64,000 nucleotides of DNA. Origin: CAVRAZ01 sp963719135 (lineage in GTDB: Bacteria; Pseudomonadota; Gammaproteobacteria; DSM-19610). The first letter of the stretch is position 1. Each line of letters starts with the position of its first letter. The stretch covers positions 248,001-312,000 of the forward strand of contig CAVRAZ010000007.1 in NCBI GenBank assembly GCA_963719135.1. The letters run 5' to 3'. This document shows, one piece after another, positions 47,067 to 56,263 of this stretch. The position numbers and the translations under genes were made by a program. Below the pieces are notes generated by a model, which was not told the origin of the DNA, made no database searches, and saw nothing but the letters and a program-made list of their open reading frames with translations.

Positions 47067-49335
47067 ATGGCGGCACTCAGAGCAATGGAGATCACCACCC
47101 CGCTGGGGGAGGACGTGCTGCTGTTCTATCGCATGCGGGCGCACGACGAGTTGAGCCGTCTGAGCGAGTATCGGCTCGAACTGCTCAGCGCGCGCGGCGA
47201 TATCGATCTGGACAAGATCCTGGGTCAGAACGTCACCGTGAAACTGCAACTGCCCACCGACGAGCCGCGCCATTTCAACGGCTACGTGACGCGCTTCGCG
47301 CAGGTCGGCATGCACGGCCGTTACCACCTCTACCACGCCACGGTCCATCCCTGGCTCTGGTTTCTCACGCGCACGGCCAACTGCCGCATCTTCCAGGAAA
47401 TGACGGTGCCCGATATCGTCGCCAAGATTTTCGACAGTCATCCGCACGTCGCCGACGTCAAGCAGGAACTCACCACAGCCTATCCCAGTTGGGAATATTG
47501 CGTGCAATACCGGGAAACGGATTTCAATTTCGTCAGCCGGCTCCTGGAACAGGAAGGCATCTACTACTATTTTCGCCACATCGACGGCCGTCATACGCTG
47601 GTGCTGACCGATTCGGTCAGCACGCATTCGACGTTCGCCGGCTATGAGTCGATCGTCTTCAATCCCCAGGATCGCGCGCCGCGGCAGGAGCACGAGCGCA
47701 TCAGCGAATGGAACCTGCAGCGGGAAATCCAGCCGGGCCGCTATGTGATCGACAATTTCGACTTCAAGAAACCGAGCGTGGAGCTGCAGGTGAAACACCA
47801 GGTCTCCCGCAAACACGAACTGGCGGACTACGAAGTCTATGACTATCCGGGCGAGTACCTGACGGTGGGCGACGGCGAGCACTACGTGCGCTCGCGCATC
47901 GAGGAACTGCATACGCAGTTCGAGACGGTGCGCGCGGTCACCAATGCGCGCGGCGTCTGCCCCGGCTATCTGTTCAATCTCACCGGACACACGCGCGGCG
48001 ACCAGAACACCGAATACCTGGTGGTCGCGACCCGGCACTCTCTCGAATACAACGAGTACGAGGCGATGGAGGGCGCCGGCGCCAGCTTCGAGTGCGACTT
48101 CAGCACCATGAACAGCCGCCAGCCGTTCCGGCCGCTGCGCACGACGCCCAAGCCGTCGGTGCAGGGACCGCAGACCGCCATCGTGGTCGGCCCGGCGGGC
48201 GACGAGATCTACACCGATCCATACGGCCGCGTAAAGGTGCAGTTTCACTGGGACCGCGAAGGCCGGCACAACGAGAACAGCTCCTGCTGGATCCGCGTGT
48301 CGCACCCCTGGGCCGGCAAGACCTGGGGCATGGTGGCGATACCGCGCATCGGCCAGGAGGTGATCGTCGATTTTCTCGAAGGCGATCCGGACGCGCCGAT
48401 CATCACCGGCCGCGTCTACAACGCCGAACAGATGCCGCCTTACGAACTGCCGGCGAACAAGACCCAGACCGGGGTCAAGAGCCGCTCGAGCAAGGGCGGC
48501 AGCGGCGCCAATTTCAACGAGATCCGCTTCGAGGACAAGATGGGCTCGGAGCAGGTCTATATCCATGCCGAGAAGAACCAGGACAACGTCGTCGAGAACG
48601 ACGAGACCACCAGCGTGGGCCACGACCGCACCGAAACGGTCGGCAACAACGAGACCATCAGCATCGGCGTCGACCGCACGGAGAAGGTCGGCAACAACGA
48701 GACCATCACCATCGGCGTCGACCGCACCGAAAAGGTCGGCAGCAACGAATCGATCACCATCGGCGCAAACCGCACCGAGCAGGTCGGCAGCAACGAGACG
48801 CATCACCATCGGCGCCAACCGCACCGAAAATGTCGGCAGCAACGAAACCATCACCATCGGCTCGAACCGTACCATCACCGTCGGCGCCAGCGAGACCGCT
48901 ACTGTGGCCGCACAGCGCACGCACAGCGTCGGCGTCAACGAGACCATCAGCGTCGGCGCCGCCCAGGAAATCACCGTCGGCGCCGCCCAGGCGGTCACCG
49001 TCGGCGCAGCGCAGACCGTGAACATCGGCGCGGATCAGACTGAGTCGATCGGCGGCAACGAATCGATGACCGTGGGCGGCGACGAGTCGCGCAATGTCAG
49101 CGGCGGCAGAAGCACCAGCATCGCCAAGGACGACGCCCTCAAGGTGGGCCAGAACCTGGTGATCGACGCGGGCGACTCGATCACCATCACCACTGGATCG
49201 GCGAGCATCAGCATGAAGAAGGACGGCACCATCACCATCAAGGGCAAGGACATCACCATCGACGGGTCGGGCAAGATCAACGCCAAGGCGGGCAGCGACA
49301 TCGTCATGAAGGGTTCTAAGATTCTGCAGAACTAG
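47067..49335 (+). pseudogene. vgrG: VgrG (TssI) spike protein, one frameshift as sequenced
   Basis: A spike protein of about 755 residues. The gp27/gp5-like head is intact (LSEYRLELLSARGDIDLDKILG, YVTRFAQVGMHGRYHLYHAT, GRVKVQFHWDREGRHNENSS, ISHPWAGKTWG-type OB fold). A beta-helix shaft follows of about 20 consecutive eight-residue repeats of the VGxNETI type, then a DUF2345-like end (ITITTGSASISMKKDG). The frame shifts within the eighth octad: one extra G at about 48800 in GAGACGCATC; removing it rejoins the shaft, which ends at 49335. No extra effector domain is attached, so cargo is probably loaded through the adaptor genes downstream. Confidence 0.92.
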
Positions 49336-49348
49336 TGGGGGAGGATAT

Positions 49349-49849
49349 ATGCTGAGCGATCCGGATTACGAAGAAGCGGTCCTGGAGGTCGAGCGCGATG
49401 CCGACGCACCGCCGCAGACCGGCATGCAGGGCGCGTGCATCGGCACGCTGGTCGGGTTTACCGGCGAAGGCGCCACACCGCTGGTGATCTTTCCGGGCCA
49501 GACGGGCGCGGCGGCCGTTCCCGCGCGCACGGTGCCCGACCTGCGCGGCGCGCACATCGGCGGTCAGGTGGTGCTGATGTTCGATGGCGCCGACCCATCG
49601 CGCCCCATTATCTTGGGTTGCCTGCAAGCGGAGAGTGCTTGGCCGTTGGATGAAAAACCGAACCAGGTGGAAGTCGACGCGGATGGCCAGCGGCTCATCG
49701 TCACGGCCAGGGAGGAGATCGTGCTGCGCTGCGGCCAGGCCAGCATCACGCTGACCAAAGCCGGCAAGGTGCTGATCAAGGGTACTTACGTGCTCAGCCG
49801 TTCGTCGGGCGTGAACCGCATCAAGGGCGGTTCTATAGAACTCAATTGA
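49349..49849 (+). CDS. DUF6484 domain protein, T6SS-associated
   Basis: A 166-residue protein with GACIGTLVGFTGEGATPLVIF near the N-terminus, an OB-fold-like middle (GAHIGGQVVLMFDGADPSRP) and a beta-helix-like tail (GQASITLTKAGKVLIKGTYV). This layout matches DUF6484 proteins commonly found right after vgrG, which are thought to extend or adapt the spike. It lies 13 bases downstream of vgrG. Confidence 0.8.
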   Translation: MLSDPDYEEAVLEVERDADAPPQTGMQGACIGTLVGFTGEGATPLVIFPGQTGAAAVPARTVPDLRGAHIGGQVVLMFDGADPSRPIILGCLQAESAWPLDEKPNQVEVDADGQRLIVTAREEIVLRCGQASITLTKAGKVLIKGTYVLSRSSGVNRIKGGSIELN

Positions 49850-49864
49850 TACCGCACTCAGAGT

Positions 49865-50887
49865 ATGTGGCTTGTTTCCAACAAGACTCCGTTCGCATCG
49901 GACCACGCATGGGTCTTGGATAAAGCGGGAAACAAGATTTGGCTCGTAGTCGTTAAGGCGACATTTGACATACAGCCCGACGGGAGCTGCCGCCTTGCGG
50001 GAACAAACGAGCCGGTGCGGCAGATGGCGCAGGCGTATGGGGAGTTCGGGCAAAGTAGTCTGCGATACGAGGCAGATCTCCTCGGGGTCAAGCCGACGAC
50101 GGACATTCTGGTCCGCGGCGTCGCGATGGCCCCGGAGAGCAAGCGGGTGACTGCGCTTGACGTGTCGCTAAGAGTCGGCCCGATCAACAAGCGACTACGT
50201 GTCACCGGCGATCGCGTCTGGGAAAAAGGTGTGCTCGGGGGAATAAGGATGTCCGCGCCTGAGCCGTTCGAGCGGGTGCCTCTGGTATACGAACGAGCCT
50301 ACGGCGGATGGGATCGCTCCGCATCGGAAACCAAACAGCACCGGCTGGAGGGTAGGAATCCTGTTGGCGCTGGCTTCGCGGTGCGGGTCGAGAACTGCGC
50401 GGAATTGCGGCTTCCGAACATTGAATATCCTGATCAGTTGATTAGTACTTGGAAAGATCGTCCATCACCGGCCGGCTTCAATGCAATTGACTGCGCCTGG
50501 TCGCCGCGGCGCGAGCTTGCCGGGACGTATGACGAGCACTGGCGCCGCACCCGCTTTCCGAGTTGGGCCGACGATTTCGACCCCCACTACAACAACTGCG
50601 CGCCGCACGACCAGCAGTCGCCGCGCTATTTAGTCGGCGGCGAGCGCGTCGACGTCCTCAATATGTCGGTGCATGGTGCACTTTCGTTCGAAATCCCTGA
50701 AGTGCGCATTTCGTTCCGCACGCGGTTCGGGAGCAAACGCGTTGATCACGAGGGGCAGCTATGTACGGTGATCGTTGAGCCCAGCGTCCCGCGAGTGATT
50801 CTTGCGTGGCAGACTTTCCTCACTTGCAATCGTCGCGCGGACGAACTCGACGAGACGCTGGTTGTCCAGAGGCTCCGCACTCAATGA
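49865..50887 (+). CDS. DUF2169 effector adaptor
   Basis: A 340-residue cytosolic protein beginning WLVSNKTPFASDHAWVLDKAG, followed by VVVKATFDIQPDG and VPLVYERAYGGWD, all typical of DUF2169. Family members serve as chaperone/adaptors that load PAAR-linked effectors on VgrG. It lies 15 bases after the DUF6484 gene and is followed by a ketosynthase-like gene and a PAAR-like gene, the usual order in such delivery blocks. Confidence 0.9.
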   Translation: MWLVSNKTPFASDHAWVLDKAGNKIWLVVVKATFDIQPDGSCRLAGTNEPVRQMAQAYGEFGQSSLRYEADLLGVKPTTDILVRGVAMAPESKRVTALDVSLRVGPINKRLRVTGDRVWEKGVLGGIRMSAPEPFERVPLVYERAYGGWDRSASETKQHRLEGRNPVGAGFAVRVENCAELRLPNIEYPDQLISTWKDRPSPAGFNAIDCAWSPRRELAGTYDEHWRRTRFPSWADDFDPHYNNCAPHDQQSPRYLVGGERVDVLNMSVHGALSFEIPEVRISFRTRFGSKRVDHEGQLCTVIVEPSVPRVILAWQTFLTCNRRADELDETLVVQRLRTQ

Positions 50888-50897
50888 GACTGTCTCG

Positions 50898-51980
50898 ATG
50901 AAGGCGCGCGTTGAAGTCACTGCTTGGTCGCCACCGCCTGGAGGGGAAGTCTGCATCTGCGGCGTGGGTGCGCGAACGGCTGTGGGCTTGAGCGCAGAGG
51001 CGACTGCCGCGGCCGTGCGCGGGAGCATTTCCGGGCTCGGGCTGCACCCGTTCTTCACCGACCACGAGGGTGAGCCCGTTTCGTTCGCGGCGGACGCGGC
51101 GACCGAGGCCGAACTTCCAATCGCGGAGCGGATGTTGCGCATGTCGCGATCGGTTGCAAGCGAGGCGCTGAGTCAGTCGCAGTCGACGCTATCGAGTTCT
51201 ATCGATTGCTGTTGGGTGGCACTGCCCGAACCGCGCCGAGGGATTGCGGCGGATCTGGAGGCATTTGTCGCCATCGGTTTGGCCGAAAGCCTAGGAATGC
51301 CGCGTGAGTCGGTTCGCGCGCTATCGCGTGGTCACGCGGGCGGACTGATGGCGTTGCAGGCCGCGGCCCACATGCTGTCCCGCGGAGGAGCCCAAGCGGT
51401 GCTGGTGATCGGTGTCGACTCTTATCACGACAGTGAAACTATCGAATCACTGGACATTCGCCGCAGGCTCATGTCGGCAAGAAATCGAAGCGGATTTCCA
51501 CCGGGTGAGGCCGCCGGAGCCTGTCTACTGGCTCGCACCGAGATGGTGGAGCGCCGCGGCCTGCCAGTGCTTGCAAGAATCCGTTCTGCTGCTGCGGCCG
51601 TTGAGCCGCATCCCCTTCGATCGGCTGAGCCCTGTCTCGGCGAAGGGTTGACGGCGGTAGTGGCTTCTGCTGTCAGCGGCTTGAACCCTAAGCAGGAGCT
51701 GATCACTGCAACCTATTGCGATCTAAACGGCGAGCGGTATCGTAATGAAGAATTCGTCTACGCGCTGTTGCGAACTCAAGAGGCGTTTATCGACGCGCAT
51801 GACTATGTTTCCCCTGCGGACTGCTGGGGAGACGTTGGCGCAGCCTCGGGCCCGCTTTTCGCGGTTCTCGCCGTGGCTTCCGGTTTGCGCGGCTACGCGA
51901 AAGGCACCTATCCGCTGCTTTGGGCCGGTTCTGACAGCGGCTATCGTGCTGCGGCAGTCCTCGTGCTCGGGCATAACTGA
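50898..51980 (+). CDS. thiolase-fold/beta-ketoacyl synthase-like protein lacking the active-site Cys
   Basis: A 360-residue protein with the thiolase fold: CICGVGARTAVGLSAEAT at the N-terminus, MLSRGGAQAVLVIGVDSYHD, and GEAAGACLLAR. At the site where ketosynthases have a catalytic cysteine (ACSSS or ACASG) this protein reads RGHAGGLMAL, so condensing activity is not expected. Such proteins recur between DUF2169 and DUF4150 genes in T6SS loci, where a structural or adaptor role is suspected. I chose ATG 50898, ten bases after the upstream stop, over an extension that lies inside the DUF2169 gene. Confidence 0.82.
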   Translation: MKARVEVTAWSPPPGGEVCICGVGARTAVGLSAEATAAAVRGSISGLGLHPFFTDHEGEPVSFAADAATEAELPIAERMLRMSRSVASEALSQSQSTLSSSIDCCWVALPEPRRGIAADLEAFVAIGLAESLGMPRESVRALSRGHAGGLMALQAAAHMLSRGGAQAVLVIGVDSYHDSETIESLDIRRRLMSARNRSGFPPGEAAGACLLARTEMVERRGLPVLARIRSAAAAVEPHPLRSAEPCLGEGLTAVVASAVSGLNPKQELITATYCDLNGERYRNEEFVYALLRTQEAFIDAHDYVSPADCWGDVGAASGPLFAVLAVASGLRGYAKGTYPLLWAGSDSGYRAAAVLVLGHN

Positions 51981-51995
51981 GCGGAGACCGGAATC

Positions 51996-52385
51996 ATGAT
52001 AAGCGTTGGGGTCAATCCGCCGAAGACGCCGGTTACCGAGGGCAGCATGGGTATGGCGCCGGCGAGCGCTCCGAACGTTTGCAAGATGCCGGGTCCTCCG
52101 GCGCCATTCGTGCCAACACCTTTGCCCAACATCGGCAGGTCGGCCGACCGCCTCAATGATGCGACGACGACTGTGAAGATCGAGGGCAAGAAGGTCGCGG
52201 TCAAAGGGACGTACTTTATGAGTCAACCTTCGCCTGATGTCGCCAGTCAGGGCACGGGCGGCGGTATTGTTTCCTCCACGACCCAGGGTAAGACCAAGTT
52301 TGTCGCGCCCGGCTCTATGGACGTTAAGGCGGAGGGCAAGAACATTCAGCTGCTGGGCGATGCGATGACCAACAATGGTTCATAA
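51996..52385 (+). CDS. DUF4150 PAAR-like spike tip protein
   Basis: A 129-residue protein, MISVGVNPPKTPVTEGSMG, with PNVCKMPGPPAPFVPTPLPN, VKIEGKKVAVKGTYFM and GIVSSTTQGKTKFVAPGSMDV. This matches DUF4150 PAAR-like proteins, which cap the VgrG spike and carry effectors. No toxin domain is fused, so the next gene is the likely cargo. It completes the VgrG-DUF6484-DUF2169-ketosynthase-PAAR cassette. Confidence 0.88.
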   Translation: MISVGVNPPKTPVTEGSMGMAPASAPNVCKMPGPPAPFVPTPLPNIGRSADRLNDATTTVKIEGKKVAVKGTYFMSQPSPDVASQGTGGGIVSSTTQGKTKFVAPGSMDVKAEGKNIQLLGDAMTNNGS

Positions 52386-52423
52386 GCGCGCAATTTTACC
52401 CGGGCAGTTGTCGAGTGACAACC

Positions 52424-52903
52424 ATGCCTGACAACAGCTTGACGCAATCTGAAGCGCAGACGCCGAATACAGGACCACTGAAATGCGGAGACGTCGGCAC
52501 CTACAGGGAGATGAAAAAAAGGAAAACGAACAAACAGAACCGCGATCACGTACCTGCGACATCGTCGATGCTTGTTGCCGGACAGAAGCATTCCAAAGGG
52601 CTGAGTCCGGCTCGGCTCAAATGTTTCGACAACTTCGTCAAAATGGATGCGCTGACAGTTGCAATTCCCTACGGTACTCATAAGAAACACAGCCGAACCT
52701 ACGGTGGAAAGGGGGGGCAGGCAAGGGTCGAAAAAGATGTCAAGGATCTGAAAAAAGCGGCCAATGATGACTTCGCCAAGGTAGAACCTCGCCTTTCAGA
52801 TGATTGCAAAAAAAAATATCAAGAGGCGAAAGAAAAAATACTCGCCCAGCTTCCAGACAAATTCTTCGAGGAATGCAGGGCCAAGGCGATAAACGAATGC
52901 TAG
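52424..52903 (+). CDS. putative T6SS effector, HNH-like nuclease type
   Basis: A 159-residue lysine-rich protein directly behind the PAAR-like gene. It has KCGDVGTYREM, then NRDHVPATSSML, and later KKHSRTYGG, which resembles the spacing of His/Asp motifs in HNH-superfamily toxins of polymorphic toxin systems. Base composition is AT-richer than the flanking T6SS genes, as expected for exchanged toxin cassettes. An in-frame GTG at 52415 is an alternative start; neither has a strong ribosome binding site. The two following genes look like cognate immunity proteins. The nuclease call is inference from motifs only. Confidence 0.6.
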   Translation: MPDNSLTQSEAQTPNTGPLKCGDVGTYREMKKRKTNKQNRDHVPATSSMLVAGQKHSKGLSPARLKCFDNFVKMDALTVAIPYGTHKKHSRTYGGKGGQARVEKDVKDLKKAANDDFAKVEPRLSDDCKKKYQEAKEKILAQLPDKFFEECRAKAINEC

Positions 52904-52979
52904 CCAAATCGTCAGTCAGGCTTTCGGCTCGACGGGACGTGAGGAGCTGTGATAACCCCGGAATAGAGGAGAAGAAGGA

Positions 52980-53447
52980 ATGGATATGGAAACGTGGATA
53001 AAGCTGCTGGGCAAGAGTCAAGACGATCCGGCGGTCAAGGCTGCGCTGACCGCTGCGGGGGTGAAGAAGATTCCGAAGCTCGACAAAGACGGCTTCAGGG
53101 TGTTCTTGGACCTCAAGGGGCACGGTCTGTGGCTCGAGATGACCGACGAGGCCTTTCTAAAGAAGCTGAAGGATCAAGATATAGGCGAGGGTCCGCTGAT
53201 ACTTTTTTGTGTAGAAGCGATTCTCGAACATCGGAAAATTCGAGATCTTTACAAAGGCCACCTCCCGTACAAGCTTGTGGCTGGAATGTCCCAGGATGAC
53301 CTTCGAAAAACACTAGGCCCCCCCACGTCAATCATTGATGACATCCCTGCCGACATTTGGATGCGGGACGGTCTGGAGGTGAATGTGAACTACACCCATG
53401 GTCTGAAGCTCGAGCGCCTCAGCGTGTCGCTGCCCCGAACACCATGA
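52980..53447 (+). CDS. putative immunity protein, one repeat unit
   Basis: A 155-residue acidic cytosolic protein. It starts WIKLLGKSQDDPAVKAAL and later reads GHLPYKLVAGMSQDDLRKTL followed by GPP. The same two landmarks recur, spaced alike, twice in the next protein, so this is a one-unit member of a local repeat family. Its position directly after a small toxin-like gene suggests immunity. GAGGAG and AAGGA precede two possible ATGs at 52980 and 52986. I do not recognise a named family. Confidence 0.65.
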   Translation: MDMETWIKLLGKSQDDPAVKAALTAAGVKKIPKLDKDGFRVFLDLKGHGLWLEMTDEAFLKKLKDQDIGEGPLILFCVEAILEHRKIRDLYKGHLPYKLVAGMSQDDLRKTLGPPTSIIDDIPADIWMRDGLEVNVNYTHGLKLERLSVSLPRTP

Positions 53448-53496
53448 ATGCTCGCAGCGACCACACTTCAAGCTCGCTTGGTTCAGGAACTGCGCC

Positions 53497-54489
53497 ATGA
53501 ATCCGAAGGATCTGCTCGCGCTGCTCGGTCGCTACGACACAGATCTGCTTGTGGAGGCGGCGCTGAGGCACTATGCAGTTCGCAATCGCCCGGAGATTGA
53601 GATCGACGAGGAGGATGCCGACGGCCCGGTGGTTGGAACGCAATCCTGGGTCAAGAATTCCCGTGCCGGCATCGAGTTCGGCTTCCAGGACGAGGCAGCA
53701 TGGATCGGGCTTGACGAGACGGAGTTCGGCAAACACCCGATGGTGCTGATCGAAATCTGTTTCTACGGAATGCACGTGGGAGTGCGCCCGTACCAGGACC
53801 AATTGCCTTTCGGTCTCCAATTGTCGGATGACAGGGCAACAGTTCGCACGAAGCTCGTCCGATTTGAATCGACTCGCCACTCCTATATTCGCGACACTTG
53901 GGACACGCCGGAATTCCGCATGACGGTGAGTTGTGCCGATGGCGGCAGGTGCATCGGCTTTGTGATCTGCATGCTACGTGAACCACCACTGCCCAATTTG
54001 GGGTATGCGATCGCGCCGGTCCCTTCGGTCGCGGCAGTTGTTGGACTTCTAGGTCGCGCGCTCGATGACCCGGAAATACATTTGGCCTTCGATCCTCTTG
54101 GCCTGCGGGGCCGAATTGATGAGATTACAGAAACTGGAGAGGCGGATTTCCGCAGTCCATATGGGCTCTCACTTGATTTCGCCGTGCCCGACGGCACCAA
54201 TAACCCAAGCGCAAAGGAAATCCTGCTCTTGAGCGTGACGTTCTTCCAGGAACGCGAGCAAGGGGCGCGTACCTGGCCTGGACAACTGCCTTACGCAATA
54301 CGCTTCGGTGACTCCCCGGAAACAGTCCTGCAAAAGCTTGGACGGCCGCCGGACATCCAGAATGACAACGAGGATGACTTTAGCGGCCTTGCCAAATGGC
54401 ATGAACCGGAACTCACCGTGAGCGTTTTCTACGACACGATGGAAAACCGGGTTCTCCGGGTCAGTGTTGTTGCGCCGGGATTTGGATGA
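53497..54489 (+). CDS. putative immunity protein, tandem two-unit form
   Basis: A 330-residue acidic protein built from two copies of the unit seen in the preceding gene. Unit one has LLGRYDTDLLVEAAL and DQLPFGLQLSDDRATVRTKL; unit two, from about residue 182, has LLGRALDDPEIHLAF and GQLPYAIRFGDSPETVLQKL. Each unit ends in a beta-rich stretch (TVSCADGGRCIGFVICML; LTVSVFYDTMENRVLRVSVV). AGGAA precedes the ATG. Duplication of an immunity-like fold within one protein, beside a single-unit paralogue, suggests protection against related toxins. Confidence 0.68.
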   Translation: MNPKDLLALLGRYDTDLLVEAALRHYAVRNRPEIEIDEEDADGPVVGTQSWVKNSRAGIEFGFQDEAAWIGLDETEFGKHPMVLIEICFYGMHVGVRPYQDQLPFGLQLSDDRATVRTKLVRFESTRHSYIRDTWDTPEFRMTVSCADGGRCIGFVICMLREPPLPNLGYAIAPVPSVAAVVGLLGRALDDPEIHLAFDPLGLRGRIDEITETGEADFRSPYGLSLDFAVPDGTNNPSAKEILLLSVTFFQEREQGARTWPGQLPYAIRFGDSPETVLQKLGRPPDIQNDNEDDFSGLAKWHEPELTVSVFYDTMENRVLRVSVVAPGFG

Positions 54490-54800
54490 GGCGGCAGAGC
54501 GAGGAGGCACCGAGAAAAATGGGACAGTGCACCGCCCGGGTTTTTGTGGAGGCTCCTGGGCAAAAGGGCAAACTCGAATTGATTTCGAAACGACAGATGC
54601 TGCGAACGTCGGCTAGGATTCTGCGGTTTCCTCCAGAGCATCTAATGGTGTTCGGCATCATTTGCGCGAATTGCCGGTTGTGGGTCTGATCAGGGTTTGC
54701 CGACTACAGTTTATGCTATGCCGTCACACATCGGAGCACTGAGACAATTGTTCCTCGCACGCCGGACCCAACACCATGCCGGCCACTCAACAAAGGACAA
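54490..54800. other. 311-base gap before the metzincin-like gene
   Basis: No supported gene. A 67-codon frame from 54486 overlaps the preceding stop and has no recognisable content. A promoter for the next gene may lie in the TTTATGCTATGCC area near 54710, but box spacing is not convincing. Confidence 0.4.
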
Positions 54801-55418
54801 ATGCTTATGTCCAACCCATGGATCGACAGCGTCAAACAGACCCACCACCTGAGCTACCACCTCAATTCGGTGACCGGACCATGGATGGCCGCGGTCCAGG
54901 CCGCCGTGCACGAGTTCAATGCTTTGTCCCATCGGCATAGACTGGGCGTTACCTACGTCGCAACCGGGCAGGCGGCCACGGACACCGGCGGCGCCAACAT
55001 CACCATCGCGACCGCCAACGGCGCCGTCAGCTTCAACTATTCAGGGCGCCACGAAACGTCCATGAACGGCAGGGCGCTGCACGGCAGCACGCTGCTGATC
55101 AGCCAGCCGAATGGGCCGATCGAGAAGGCCTTCATGTTTCTGCCGAATCAGCCAATGATCAATACACCCCGCGGGCTGCGACCGGCGGGGGCCGGGGTGA
55201 TGAAAGTCATCGTGTTCCACGAACTGATCCACGGTTGCGGCCTGCACGACCGCGATCACACGACGGAGGACGTGTTCAACGGCTTCCCGAGTGCCGATCC
55301 TGGAAGCACGCCGGCTCGCGACAGGATTCAGATCACGGTCGGAGGGCAGTATCGCTTCATGCCGCCAATACTGTTTTCGGCCGTGACCGTGGGCAAGATC
55401 ATCCCGCTGTGGCGGTGA
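54801..55418 (+). CDS. metzincin-like zinc metalloprotease, putative T6SS effector
   Basis: A 205-residue protein with HELIHGCGLHD at 140-150. H140, E141, H144 and the glycine at 147 fit the HExxHxxG zinc-binding consensus; D150 occupies the position of the third ligand, as in snapalysin-type enzymes, with H149 beside it. The N-terminal part shows a beta-rich domain (ANITIATANGAVSFNYSG). No signal peptide is visible, which fits delivery by T6SS. AAAGGA precedes the ATG. It lies in the accessory part of the locus next to another HExxH protein. Confidence 0.72.
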   Translation: MLMSNPWIDSVKQTHHLSYHLNSVTGPWMAAVQAAVHEFNALSHRHRLGVTYVATGQAATDTGGANITIATANGAVSFNYSGRHETSMNGRALHGSTLLISQPNGPIEKAFMFLPNQPMINTPRGLRPAGAGVMKVIVFHELIHGCGLHDRDHTTEDVFNGFPSADPGSTPARDRIQITVGGQYRFMPPILFSAVTVGKIIPLWR

Positions 55419-55471
55419 TACATCCGGGGCGCGTGGACACTGATTCAACCGGCCGGTCAGGATAGGAGGAC

Positions 55472-56263
55472 ATGATCATGACAGGACACGACCATCATCG
55501 CCATGTCGGACGAATCAAAATCGGGGGCCGCCCCGTACGCCACGAATACCGCGGCCACGCCTGGGACCTGACGCATTATCAGGAAGCGGTGGAAGCACAG
55601 CTCAGGCTGTTGCGGCAGAGCCGCACCGCGCGCCTCGTGCTGAACAATATAACCAACCGCCTTATCATCATACCCTGGCAAGACCCCGCTGATGACAACG
55701 CGGAGGCGCGTCCCGTTCCCGGCGCATTTGTCGGCTACCTGCCCACGAGTCTTCCACGGAACAACCGGGACGCGACGATGTCCGGACAATGGGTGCGATC
55801 GGGTCATCCCGAGGACGGCGTCGGGGCAGGGCGGGGAAGTGCGGTGGTCCTCGAATATACGCCGGGCATGTGGGTGCCGGGAAACCCGAATTCGACGCCG
55901 TTGGCGACGCCAACCGGGGCACAGGAGATGCTGCTTCATGAACTGGTGCATGCTATCCGTCAGATGCGCGGCGTCGCCGACACTCGGGCTTTGGCGAATT
56001 ACGACAGTCGCGACGAGTTTCACGCGATTCTCGTCACGAACATCTATCGCTCGGAAAGGAAGATCACGCCGCTTCGGCGGGATCATCACGGCTTCCAGCC
56101 ACTGGTGAATCCGTCGGCCTTCTACACCCAGCCGCGCAACAAGCTGCTGGTCATGGACCTGTGCCGCGAGATGCAGGCGTTTACGCGGGCATTGGCCGAT
56201 GTCGATTGCAGTTTCAATCCGATCCGCCAGCACTATGTGGAAATGGGCGTCCTGCGGGCATGA
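55472..56263 (+). CDS. HExxH metallopeptidase-like protein, putative T6SS effector
   Basis: A 263-residue protein with LLHELVHAIRQMRG at about 154-167 (H156, E157, H160) and an acidic DEFHAI about 25 residues later that may supply another ligand. The arrangement recalls M91/NleD-type peptidases, but similarity is limited to the zinc site. No signal peptide is present. It follows the metzincin-like gene by 53 bases with AGGAGG before the ATG. Whether it acts on host, competitor or cell-wall targets is unknown. Confidence 0.7.
   Translation: MIMTGHDHHRHVGRIKIGGRPVRHEYRGHAWDLTHYQEAVEAQLRLLRQSRTARLVLNNITNRLIIIPWQDPADDNAEARPVPGAFVGYLPTSLPRNNRDATMSGQWVRSGHPEDGVGAGRGSAVVLEYTPGMWVPGNPNSTPLATPTGAQEMLLHELVHAIRQMRGVADTRALANYDSRDEFHAILVTNIYRSERKITPLRRDHHGFQPLVNPSAFYTQPRNKLLVMDLCREMQAFTRALADVDCSFNPIRQHYVEMGVLRA

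Noticed and set aside
46992..49025. A 677-codon minus-strand frame of repetitive sequence
   Set aside because: It is the complement of the vgrG octad repeats and head.
48600..49110. Regular DNA repeats resembling a CRISPR array
   Set aside because: They are coding octad repeats of the VgrG shaft, without constant repeats separated by unique spacers.
54486..54689. 67-codon frame after the second immunity-like gene
   Set aside because: It overlaps the previous stop, has no ribosome binding site and no recognisable content.
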